Part shown: positions 26,314 through 33,575 of the stretch, piece after piece
Position numbering within the stretch: the stretch's first letter is position 1
How the letters are laid out: each line of letters starts with the position of its first letter
Assembly: GCF_019904175.1 (NCBI RefSeq)
Contig: NZ_CP061913.1
Coordinates: forward strand, 4,092,001-4,156,000
Direction of reading: 5' to 3'
Length of the DNA: 64,000 nucleotides
DNA from: Dactylosporangium vinaceum
Lineage (GTDB): Bacteria > Actinomycetota > Actinomycetes > Mycobacteriales > Micromonosporaceae
Notes under the pieces: generated by a model
What the model saw: only the letters and a program-made list of their open reading frames with translations
Told to the model about the DNA's origin: nothing
Database searches by the model: none
Translations under genes and position numbers: made by a program

Positions 26314-27497
26314 CAGTTGCCCCGCCGGGTCCACTCAGCCGCCAGCAACGCATAGGAGCGCACCCGGTCGGCGTGGTCGTGGGTGATCGTGGTGATCGCC
26401 AGCTCGTCGGCGCCGGTCGCGTCGCGCAGCTGCTCCAGGCGGTCGGCGACGGTCGCCGGCGAGCCGACCAGCTGCGTGTCGATGCGGTCTTTGACCAGCT
26501 CGCGGTCCTCGTCGCTCCACTCGTGGGCGGCCGCCTCCTGCGGCGTGGGATAGGCGATCGCGCCGGCGCCGTTGCGGATGCTGCGCACCCACAGGCCATA
26601 GCCGGAGGCGAGGACCGCCGCCTGCTCGTCGGTGTCGCCCACGACGACGTCGGCGGAGACGCTGACGTGCGGGCGGTCCAGCTCGGCCGACGGGCGGAAC
26701 GCGGCCCGGTATGCCCCGACGGCGTCGAGCACGGTGCTCGGACTGTGGTGGTAACTGGCCGCGAAGCGCAGGCCGCGCTCGCCGGCCACGGTGGCGCTGG
26801 AGCCGCCGGACGCACCGAGGATCCAGATCTGCACGCCGGCGCCCTCGCCGGGGTAGGCGTGCACCGCCACGCCCGCGGGGGAGACGTAGGTGCCGGCCAG
26901 CAGGGCCTGGATGTCGTCGATCTGCTCGGCGTAGCCGGGGGTGTAGGCCCCCGGCTGCTGCAGCAGGTCCAGCAGCGTCGCAATCTTGGCCCGCGACGAC
27001 TGCAGCAGCTGGTTGAAGTCGAACTGCTTCGGCAGCAGCAGCCCGTTGCCGGCGCGCTGCTCGCTGGTGTGGCCGCTCCCGCCGCGGTTGGCCGCGTAGG
27101 CTGCCACCGCCGTCGTGGCGGCCGCCGGGGCCGCCTGCTCCGGCGCCGGTGGCTGGCGGCCGATCGAGCGGCCCAGGCCGAGGTCGAGCCGGCCCGGGTA
27201 CACCGCGTCGAGCAGCCCGAACTCCTCGACGGTGGCCAGCGGCTGCCGGTGGCCGAGCTGCACCCCGGCCGAGCCGATCCGGATCGTGCGGGTGACCCCG
27301 GCGACGAGGGCGATGGAGAGTGCGGGGGAGACGCCGAGGACGCCGGGGTTGAGATGGTGCTCGGCGAACCAGTACCGCGCGTAGCCGAGCCGCTCGGCCT
27401 GCTGTGCGAGATCGACGGCGTGCTGTACGGCCTCGGCGGTGCCGGCGCCGCTACTGCGGGGAATGAGATCCAGGACGGCGAGGGGCGTGGTGCTCAT
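26313..27497 (-). CDS. LLM-class flavin-dependent oxidoreductase, MsnO8-like
   Basis: 394-aa luciferase-like protein. LAVLDLIPRSSGAGTAEAVQ starts the barrel. LGYARYWFAEHHLNPGVLGV near residue 38 is the AEHH motif typical of the MsnO8/YvbT-like branch. Then IRIGSAGVQLGHRQPLATVE near 72, LDLGLGRSIGRQ near 103, IWILGASGGSSATVAGERGL near 225 and TQLVGSPATVADRL near 340. First gene of the five-gene leftward operon. Its promoter carries the CTATCAAAGCAAT element shared with the flavin reductase gene. Electron donor and substrate unknown. Confidence 0.87.
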   Translation of the reverse strand: MSTTPLAVLDLIPRSSGAGTAEAVQHAVDLAQQAERLGYARYWFAEHHLNPGVLGVSPALSIALVAGVTRTIRIGSAGVQLGHRQPLATVEEFGLLDAVYPGRLDLGLGRSIGRQPPAPEQAAPAAATTAVAAYAANRGGSGHTSEQRAGNGLLLPKQFDFNQLLQSSRAKIATLLDLLQQPGAYTPGYAEQIDDIQALLAGTYVSPAGVAVHAYPGEGAGVQIWILGASGGSSATVAGERGLRFAASYHHSPSTVLDAVGAYRAAFRPSAELDRPHVSVSADVVVGDTDEQAAVLASGYGLWVRSIRNGAGAIAYPTPQEAAAHEWSDEDRELVKDRIDTQLVGSPATVADRLEQLRDATGADELAITTITHDHADRVRSYALLAAEWTRRGN

Positions 27498-27506
27498 GCA
27501 GAAACT

Positions 27507-27519
27507 CTATCAAAGCAAT
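27507..27519 (-). promoter_or_regulatory. Shared 13-base motif CTATCAAAGCAAT, copy 2
   Basis: Lies 10 bases upstream of the start at 27497, the same distance as the identical copy at 11602-11614. Further upstream (27521-27548) AT-rich TATATCG, TAGATAGGATATC and CAGTCCG resemble pieces of the 11695 palindrome. Confidence 0.55.
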
Positions 27520-27631
27520 CGGGTATATCGTTTAGATAGGATATCAGTCCGAGTGCGCACAGTCAGTCACCGGAGCGGGAGTGCCGGTGCACCGGATCGC
27601 GGTAGACGGGTGAGTCCTCCGCCCGCAGTGC

Positions 27632-27988
27632 TCAGAGATTCGCGCGGGCCTTGGCGAGTTCGTCGGCGTGTGCCCGGTTCCAGGCGCAGCCTGCGGCCAT
27701 CGGTTCCAACAGGGACCGGCCAAGTGCGGTGAGGGCGTATTCGACCCGGCGCGGCTGTTCGTCGTAGGCGGTCCGGGTGACAAAGCCGTCTCGTACCAGG
27801 GAGCGCAGCGACTCGCTGAGGACCTTCGGGGTGAGCCGGTGCAGCGGTACCCGTAGCTCGTTGAAGCGTCGGGGGGAGTCCTCGAGACAGACGATGATGT
27901 GCGCCGTCCATTTGTCGCCGACACGGATCGGCAGCGTTGAGGGGTCGGCGCAGTCGTCGAACTTGGCCGGGTCGAGTGGCTCGCGCAT
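27632..27988 (-). CDS. HxlR-family transcriptional regulator
   Basis: 118-aa winged-helix protein of the HxlR (MarR-like) type. VGDKWTAHIIVCLEDSPRRF near residue 24, LHRLTPKVLSESLRSLVRDG near 48, then a wing with RRVEYALTALGRSLLEPM. These match the HxlR pattern of a W-[ST] helix, LT.K.LS..L..L and Y.LT..G. The start is the ATG at 27988; no RBS is visible, and TATCAT 10 bases upstream could be the -10 of a leaderless transcript. It is divergent from the NmrA-like remnant, whose intact relatives are common HxlR targets. An imperfect GGTACC/GGATACC repeat lies at 28015-28032. Confidence 0.87.
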   Translation of the reverse strand: MREPLDPAKFDDCADPSTLPIRVGDKWTAHIIVCLEDSPRRFNELRVPLHRLTPKVLSESLRSLVRDGFVTRTAYDEQPRRVEYALTALGRSLLEPMAAGCAWNRAHADELAKARANL

Positions 27989-28078
27989 GAGGCGATGATA
28001 GGCAAGCCACGGCCGGTACCGTTGCGGATACCGAGGCCGAGGGTCGTATGGTCCGCCCCATCGAACAAGGGAGTGGAC

Positions 28079-28282
28079 ATGCGGATCGTGGAGTTCCGGG
28101 CCGGTGGACGCGCCGGCCGACGTGCCGTGGCGTTCGCGGCCGAGCGTGGACACGAGGCGACCGCGGTCGTCCGGGACCGGTCACGTGACTTGGCGTTCTC
28201 CTACGGTGATCTGGCCGCCGCCCTCGTGGACGAAGCGGAGACACCCCGCCATCACCGTGAACCGGTGGCGGTCGCGCGATGA
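28079..28282 (+). pseudogene. NmrA-like NAD(P)-binding protein, internally deleted remnant
   Basis: 67-aa frame with a good RBS (AAGGGAG). The first about 32 residues (MRIVEFRAGGRAGRRAVAFA, then ERGHEATAVVRD) match the N-terminus of NmrA/SDR-type oxidoreductases. The last about 30 (FSYGDLAAALVDEAETPRHH, then REPVAVAR) match their C-terminus. The roughly 140 residues normally between are missing without loss of frame. The Rossmann core and active site are gone, so it cannot be enzymatic. Its stop overlaps the next gene's ATG. Confidence 0.75.
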
Positions 28283-29161
28283 TCCCGATCGGTGCGAACG
28301 TCGGCGTCGGCAAGTCGTCGCTGTCCGCGGTGCTCGACGAGGTGCACACCGCGGCCGCACACGGGATCCGCTCGGTGTGGTGGGCCGAACGCGACAGCCT
28401 CGACGCCCTCACGGTCGCCGCGTTGGCCGGCGCCACCAATCCCGGGCTCACCGTCGGGACCGCCGTCGTCACGACGTATCCGCGGCATCCCCTGGCACTG
28501 GCCTCACAGGTGATGACGGTGCAGGCAGCGACCGGGGGGGCGCCTCGTGCTCGGGCTGGGCCCCGGTCGCCGGCAGCGGATCGAGACCATGTTCGGCCGG
28601 GACGCGAGCCGTCCGATCGGGCACACCAGGGAGTTCCTCACCGCGCTGCTGCCCTTGCTGCGCGGAGAGAGCGCCGAGGTCCACGGGGAGACGATCACCA
28701 CGCGAGGACGCCTGGGCATTGCACCGATCGCCCCGCCGGCCGTCCTGCTGGCCGCGCTCGGACCGAAGATGCTGCGGCTGGCGGCGGAGCTGACCGACGG
28801 AACGATCACAGTGTGGACCGGACCACGGGTGATCGCCGAGCGGATCGCTCCGGCGATCGACGGACGGATCGTGGTGAACATCCCGGTCGCGGTCACCAAC
28901 GACCCGGACGGCGTCCGTGCCGACGCCGCGACGACCTTCGCGGCGGCCCAGAGCGTCCCCGGTTACCAGGCGCTGTTCGACCAGGAGGGAGTCGCGGGAC
29001 CGGCCGACGTCGTCGTCGCCGGCGACGAAGCGGAAGTCGAGCGGCAGCTACGCCGCTACGAGGAGGCGGGCGCGACTGAGATCGCGGCGGTGCCGTGGGG
29101 CCCTCCCGAGCAGATCACCCGCACACTCAAGTTGCTCGGGGCCCTCAACTCCACACCGTGA
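28279..29161 (+). pseudogene. LLM-class (F420-type) oxidoreductase broken by a frameshift in a G7 tract
   Basis: Two frames together encode one luciferase-like protein. The first, from ATG 28279, reads IPIGANVGVGKSSLSAVLDE, GIRSVWWAERDSLDALTVAA, LASQVMTVQAATGG. The second, ending at 29161, continues RLVLGLGPGRRQRIETMFGR to LGALNSTP. The switch is at the run of seven G at 28534-28540: removing one G restores TGGRLVLGLG, the usual family sequence. Intact length would be about 293 aa, normal for F420-dependent LLM proteins. Either a real inactivating insertion or an assembly/sequencing slip. Confidence 0.82.
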
Positions 29162-29311
29162 CGAATAGCCGAGCCGTGGATCCGGCCGAGCAGGATGCCG
29201 ATGCGGTCCCGCTGGCGCCAGGACGCTTCGACCTGGGCGCCGTGTGCCGCCAGTCGCGGGACCGATCGACTTGGTCGGGATTCCACCCGCAGTGACCGGG
29301 CTGGCAAGGTA

Positions 29312-29324
29312 GGGGTGACACCCC
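29312..29324. repeat. Short palindrome GGGGTGACACCCC
   Basis: Perfect 6-bp arms around one base in the 202-base gap between the broken LLM gene and the kinase remnant. No regulator can be tied to it. Nothing else is recognisable in this gap. Confidence 0.3.
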
Positions 29325-29363
29325 AATGCCCAGGCCGAACGATTCCCGGAGCGTGCACCTCTC

Positions 29364-29693
29364 ATGCCGTTGAGCTCTCTCGTCCGCGGTCTCGGTGCCG
29401 CGGCGCTGACCGGCGCGGTCATCCGCCGCCTCGAGATGTCGATGGCCGCCACGACCGCGGCGCAGCGCGCGGCCGCCGCGTCCGAGCGGGCCCGGCCGGC
29501 CCGCGAGCTGCACGACTCGGTCGCCAAGACCCTGCACGGGATCTCCTTTGCCGCGCCGGCGCTGCCCGCGTCGCTGCGCCGCCAGCCCGACCTGGCCGCG
29601 CAGCTCGCGCTGACCGTCTCGGCGGGGGCGGACACTGCCGTCCGTGCTCCGGCCATGCCTGTGGGCGCCCGCAGAAAGCAGGTGGACCGATGA
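29364..29693 (+). pseudogene. Sensor histidine kinase remnant (NarL-type, DHp only)
   Basis: 109-aa frame containing only the dimerisation/phosphoacceptor helix of a HisKA_3 kinase. SMAATTAAQRAAAASERARP runs into ARELHDSVAKTLHGISFAAP with the His in the ELHDSVAK box. The N-terminal sensor/membrane part is reduced to one weakly hydrophobic helix. The whole HATPase domain (N, G1, G2 boxes) is absent; the frame ends in PVGARRKQVDR. It cannot autophosphorylate alone. Its stop overlaps the response regulator start, as for an intact kinase-regulator pair, so an internal deletion is likely. Confidence 0.75.
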
Positions 29694-30349
29694 TCGACGT
29701 GCTGATCGTCGACGGCAATCCAATCGTGCGGGCCGCAATCCGGACGTACCTCGCCGCCGCCGCCGACATCCGCGTGGTCGGTGAGGCGCCCGAGGGCCGC
29801 ACGGCGGTCACCGCCGTGCAGCGGCTGCGGCCCGCGGTCACCCTGCTCGACCACCGGATGCCGATCGCCGACGGGCTGAGCATCGTCGGCGAGCTCGTCG
29901 GGCACACGTCGGTCCTGGTCCTGACCAGCGATTCCGGCGAGGCGCTCATCGCCGCGATGCTGCGCGGCGGGGCGCGGGGCTACCTGGTGCACGGCGAGTT
30001 CGACCCGCCGGAGCTGCCGCGCGCGGTGCGTGCAGTCGCCGCCGGGAAGGCCTGGCTGTCCCCGGTGGTCGCCGCCGTCACCATCTCCACGATGCGCGAG
30101 CAGGCCGCCCGCGACGAGGCCGAACTGGGCCGGGCCGACCGGCTGCGCGAGACCCGGGAGCAGTTCGGCGTGACCCAGCGAGAGCGGGAGGTGCTCGACC
30201 TGCTGTGCGCCGGGCACTCCAACGCGGCGATCGCCCGGCGGCTGCTGTTGACCGAGAAGACCGTGAAGAACCACCTCCACCACATCTTCACCAAGCTCGG
30301 CGCCGGCAATCGCACCGAGGCCGCGATGCGCTGGTCGGGCCGGCGGTAG
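29690..30349 (+). CDS. NarL/LuxR-type response regulator with atypical receiver
   Basis: 219-aa regulator. Receiver domain residues 1-120: VLIVDGNPIVR replaces the usual VDDH pair (second acid is Gly), the phosphoacceptor Asp is present in TLLDHRMPIADG, and the conserved Lys of GYLLK is His (GYLVHGEF). C-terminal LuxR HTH: GVTQREREVLDLLCAGHSNA, then IARRLLLTEKTVKNHLHHIF. DNA binding should be intact, but loss of the Lys and one acid argues against normal phosphorylation control. The overlapping kinase gene is a remnant, so it may act independently of phosphorylation. Target unknown. Confidence 0.87.
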   Translation: MIDVLIVDGNPIVRAAIRTYLAAAADIRVVGEAPEGRTAVTAVQRLRPAVTLLDHRMPIADGLSIVGELVGHTSVLVLTSDSGEALIAAMLRGGARGYLVHGEFDPPELPRAVRAVAAGKAWLSPVVAAVTISTMREQAARDEAELGRADRLRETREQFGVTQREREVLDLLCAGHSNAAIARRLLLTEKTVKNHLHHIFTKLGAGNRTEAAMRWSGRR

Positions 30350-30504
30350 CGGCCTGACCGCCGTCGTGCCCGCCGGGGCTCGGCGCCGACCGGGCCCAGC
30401 GGTCCAGCCGGCTCGCCGGGCTGCGGCGCGCCGGAGATGATGCTCATGCCGGAGACCCGCGCTTTCGGGTCGTGCCGGTCCGGAGGAGTGCACCGGTCGA
30501 AGGC

Positions 30505-30798
30505 TCAGTCGGGTACTCCCGCGCGGGCGTCGAGCCGCTGCTGCCTGATCCCGTCGGTGTCGATCAACGGCAGCGCCCGGGCGATGCGTTCCTGCACATG
30601 AGCCAGGCGCAGCGACGCGGCATGGGCCTGCTCCGATTCCCAGATCTCAGTCGCCCAGACACCATCGGCGTCCGTCTCGTCGACCGCGACGACGTACAGC
30701 CGATTGCCGGGCAGGGGCTCACCCTCCTCGGTCATGATCCGCAGAAGGTCGTCGCGCCTGCCGGGCTTGGCACTGAGGCGGCCATGGAGCATGAACAT
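30505..30798 (-). CDS. Antibiotic biosynthesis monooxygenase (ABM)-family protein
   Basis: 97-aa ferredoxin-like dimeric alpha/beta-barrel protein. FMLHGRLSAKPGRRDDLLRI near the N-terminus, LYVVAVDETDADGVWATEIW in the middle, then SEQAHAASLRLAHVQERIA. It matches the YgiN/ABM pattern with the conserved E-x-W. Such proteins are small quinol monooxygenases or cofactor-free oxygenases, or act as accessory enzymes. It stands alone at the edge of the peptide cluster, convergent with the response regulator and divergent from the halogenase, and may or may not belong to the cluster. The 246 bases to the halogenase start show no clear operator. Confidence 0.8.
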   Translation of the reverse strand: MFMLHGRLSAKPGRRDDLLRIMTEEGEPLPGNRLYVVAVDETDADGVWATEIWESEQAHAASLRLAHVQERIARALPLIDTDGIRQQRLDARAGVPD

Positions 30799-31044
30799 GC
30801 CGAAACTGTACGGGAGTCACCCGGCGCGGTCGGAACCGTCGGCCGGCGACCCGGCGCCCGGACGGGTCACGCCCGTGCCGGTCATGCCGGCCGACTCCAT
30901 CTCCAATAGCAGAGCGGTTGCCGGGGGAGTGCCGCCGGGAAGAGTACGACTGCCGTCGCCGACCGCACTTGAACGCTCGACGTCGATCGGGTCCGTGCGA
31001 TAGGCCCATTCTGGAAGTCCGCCTCGACACGCGGGAGATGAAAG

Positions 31045-32535
31045 ATGGGCGTTGCCGAAGAGTTCGATGTCGTCGTCGTCGGGGGTGGGCCGGGCGGCTC
31101 CACGCTGGCCGCCCTCGTCGCCAAGCGCGGGCACAGCGTGCTCGTCCTGGAACGGGAGGCGTTCCCGCGGTACCAGATCGGGGAGTCACTGCTGCCGTCC
31201 ACCATTCATGGCGTGTGCCGGCTGACCGGCGCCGCCGACGAGTTGGCCAAAGCCGGATTTCCGCTCAAGCGCGGCGGGACGTTCCGGTGGGGGGCCAATC
31301 CGGAGCCGTGGACGTTCAGCTTCTCGGCCTCGCCGCGGATGACCGGGCCGACGTCGACGGCGTACCAGGTCGAGCGGATGAAGTTCGACGAGATCCTGCT
31401 GCGCAACGCCCAGCGGGTGGGCGCCGTGGTGCGGGAGGAGTGCGCTGTCGCCGACGTCGTGGAGGAGGACGGGGCGGTGTGCGGGGTGCGGTACCGCGAC
31501 GCCGGCGGCACCGAGCACACGGTGCGCGCCAAGTACGTCGTCGATGCCTCGGGCAACAAGAGCCGCCTCCACCAGCGGGTGGGCGGCGACCGGCAGTACT
31601 CCGAGTTCTTCCGCAGCCTGGCGCTGTTCGGCTACTTCGAGGGCGGCAAGCGCCTGCCCGAGCCGAACCGCAACAACATCCTCTGCGTGGCCTTCGACAG
31701 CGGCTGGTTCTGGTACATCCCGCTCAGCGACACGCTGACGAGCGTCGGCGCGGTCGTGCAGCGCGACATGGCGGAGAAGGTGCAGGGCGACCCGGAGCGG
31801 GCCCTGCGCGACCTGATCGACGAATGCCCGATGATCGCTGACCATCTCGGGCCGGCGCGGCGGGTGACGACGGGGGAGTACGGGCAGATCAGGGTCCGCA
31901 AGGACTACTCGTACCACCAGACCCGCTTCTGGCGGCCCGGGATGGTGCTCGTCGGCGACGCGGCGTGCTTCGTCGATCCGGTGTTCTCCTCAGGGGTACA
32001 CCTGGCCACCTATGGGGCCCTGCTTGCCGCGCGGTCGATCAACAGCGTGCTCGGCGGCGAGGTCGAGGAGAAGGCGGCCTTCGAGGAGTTCGAGTCGCGG
32101 TACCGGCGCGAGTTCAGTGCCTTCTACGAGTTCCTGGTGTCGTTCTACGAGATGCACCGCAACGAGCAGTCGTACTTCTGGCAGGCGAAGAAGGTCACCA
32201 ACAACGACCGCCCGGAGCTGGAGGCGTTCGTGGACCTGGTGGGCGGCGTGTCGTCCGGCGAGGCGGCCCTGGTCGACGCCGACACAGCGGCGAGCCGGCT
32301 GCGGTCCGGCTCGGCCGAGTTCGCCGGCGCCGTGGACGAGCTGCAGGCCGGCGGGAGCGGCAGCATGGTGCCGCTGATGAAGTCGTCGGTGGTCCGCCAG
32401 GTGATGCGCGCGGGCTCGCAGGTGCAGATGCAGGCGGCGATGGGCGACGAGGCCGAGCCGGAGACGCCGGTGTTCGACGGCGGCCTGATCTGCTCGCCTG
32501 ACGGCCTGGGCTGGGTCCGCCCGCCGGCGGGATGA
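31045..32535 (+). CDS. FADH2-dependent halogenase, glycopeptide-cluster type (BhaA/VhaA-like)
   Basis: 496-aa flavin-dependent halogenase. N-terminal FAD motif VVVVGGGPGGSTLA; FPRYQIGESLLPSTIHGVCR; the halogenase WxWxIP motif in SGWFWYIPLSD (Trp221/Trp223); and DAACFVDPVFSSGVHLATYG near residue 311. From memory the whole protein closely resembles the balhimycin/vancomycin halogenases, including the FRSLALFGYFEGGKRLPEP and YFWQAKKV segments. Those chlorinate the ring of a carrier-bound tyrosine-type residue using FADH2 from a reductase. ATG preceded by GGGAGATGAAAG. The likely substrate here is an aromatic residue such as that of NRPS module 5. No dedicated flavin reductase lies next to it. 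Confidence 0.93.
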   Translation: MGVAEEFDVVVVGGGPGGSTLAALVAKRGHSVLVLEREAFPRYQIGESLLPSTIHGVCRLTGAADELAKAGFPLKRGGTFRWGANPEPWTFSFSASPRMTGPTSTAYQVERMKFDEILLRNAQRVGAVVREECAVADVVEEDGAVCGVRYRDAGGTEHTVRAKYVVDASGNKSRLHQRVGGDRQYSEFFRSLALFGYFEGGKRLPEPNRNNILCVAFDSGWFWYIPLSDTLTSVGAVVQRDMAEKVQGDPERALRDLIDECPMIADHLGPARRVTTGEYGQIRVRKDYSYHQTRFWRPGMVLVGDAACFVDPVFSSGVHLATYGALLAARSINSVLGGEVEEKAAFEEFESRYRREFSAFYEFLVSFYEMHRNEQSYFWQAKKVTNNDRPELEAFVDLVGGVSSGEAALVDADTAASRLRSGSAEFAGAVDELQAGGSGSMVPLMKSSVVRQVMRAGSQVQMQAAMGDEAEPETPVFDGGLICSPDGLGWVRPPAG

Positions 32536-32544
32536 AGCACGAGC

Positions 32545-32574
32545 CCGGCGGCGGCACAACGCCCAAGCCGCCGG
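32545..32574. terminator. Hairpin between convergent halogenase and sbnA-like genes
   Basis: CCGGCGGC at 32545-32552 pairs perfectly with GCCGCCGG at 32567-32574, with a 14-base loop and no T tract. Position between two convergent stops supports a bidirectional terminator. Confidence 0.45.
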
Positions 32575-32616
32575 TGGCATCAAGCGGTGTCGAGGTCCCG
32601 GCGGAGGCGCAAAGCG

Positions 32617-33570
32617 CTACGCCGCCGGGCCCAGCCCGTAGTTCGCCTCGACCCATTCCGGCTGATAGAGGCTGTCCAGATAGCGCTCCCCGAGATCCGG
32701 CGCGATGGCGACCGCCGCGGCCAGGGAATCGGCGTGCGCGGTGAGCCACTGCACCGCACCGAACACGACGCTGCCCGTCGAACCGCCGAACAGGAAGCCG
32801 TGCCCGAGCAGTCGCCGGCAGGCCTGCACCGTGTCGGTCTCGGTGACCCGCACGACGTCGTCGACGAAGGCCTCGTCCAGCAGCGGCGGCCGCACGGCCG
32901 CGCCGAGGCCGGGGATCAGCCGCGTCCGCGGTGCGCCGCCGAAGATGACCGAGCCGACGGTGTCGACCGCGACGATGCGGACCTCGGGGCGGTGCTCGCG
33001 GAACCACCGCGCGCAGCCCATCAGCGTGCCGGTCGTGCCCGCGCCGACGAACAGCGCGTCCAGGTGCGGGAACTGGGCGGCGATGTGGGGCGCGGTCGAC
33101 TGGTGGTGGGCCCGCCAGTTGTCGGCGTTGACGTACTGGTTGAGCCAGACGTAGCGCTCGTCGGCGGCGCACAGCCCGCGCACGTACGCCAGCCGTGCGC
33201 CCAGCAGCCCGCCGTCGGCCGCCGCGTCCGTGACAGTGTGCACCTCGGCGCCGAAGGCGCGCATGATGTGCCGGCTCGCGGCGCTGCACCGGGCGTCGGT
33301 GACGCACACGAAGCGGTACCCCTTGCTCGCCGCGATCATGCTGAGCGCCACCCCGAGGTTGCCCGACGACGACTCGACGAGGATCGAGTCGACGGTCAGG
33401 CGGCCCGCCTTCTCCGCACCCTCGACCATCTGCAGCGCGGCCTTCTGCTTGATCGATCCGGAGAAGTTGAAGCCCTCGCACTTGAGGTACAGCGGCACCC
33501 CGAACGAGGGCGCGAGATCGACGTACAGGTTGTCCTCGTTGTACTCGTGCGGCGCGGAGATGATCGGCAT
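32617..33570 (-). CDS. sbnA: SbnA-like 2,3-diaminopropionate synthase subunit (PLP, cysteine-synthase fold)
   Basis: 317-aa fold-type II PLP enzyme. CEGFNFSGSIKQKAALQMVE carries the Schiff-base Lys, SSSGNLGVALSMIAA the substrate loop, and VGAGTTGTLMGCARWF the phosphate-binding glycines. In staphyloferrin B biosynthesis SbnA condenses O-phospho-L-serine and glutamate to ACEGA, which SbnB oxidises to L-2,3-diaminopropionate. Next to an SbnB homolog (5-base gap), so the pair should supply Dap as a monomer. Start: the MPIISAPHEYN Met, which suits this shorter actinobacterial form. Last gene of the leftward operon. Confidence 0.9.
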   Translation of the reverse strand: MPIISAPHEYNEDNLYVDLAPSFGVPLYLKCEGFNFSGSIKQKAALQMVEGAEKAGRLTVDSILVESSSGNLGVALSMIAASKGYRFVCVTDARCSAASRHIMRAFGAEVHTVTDAAADGGLLGARLAYVRGLCAADERYVWLNQYVNADNWRAHHQSTAPHIAAQFPHLDALFVGAGTTGTLMGCARWFREHRPEVRIVAVDTVGSVIFGGAPRTRLIPGLGAAVRPPLLDEAFVDDVVRVTETDTVQACRRLLGHGFLFGGSTGSVVFGAVQWLTAHADSLAAAVAIAPDLGERYLDSLYQPEWVEANYGLGPAA

Positions 33571-33575
33571 CGGGC

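Noticed and set aside
28015-28032. GGTACC/GGATACC repeat as an HxlR operator
   Set aside because: Imperfect symmetry and very short arms; mentioned with the HxlR gene only.
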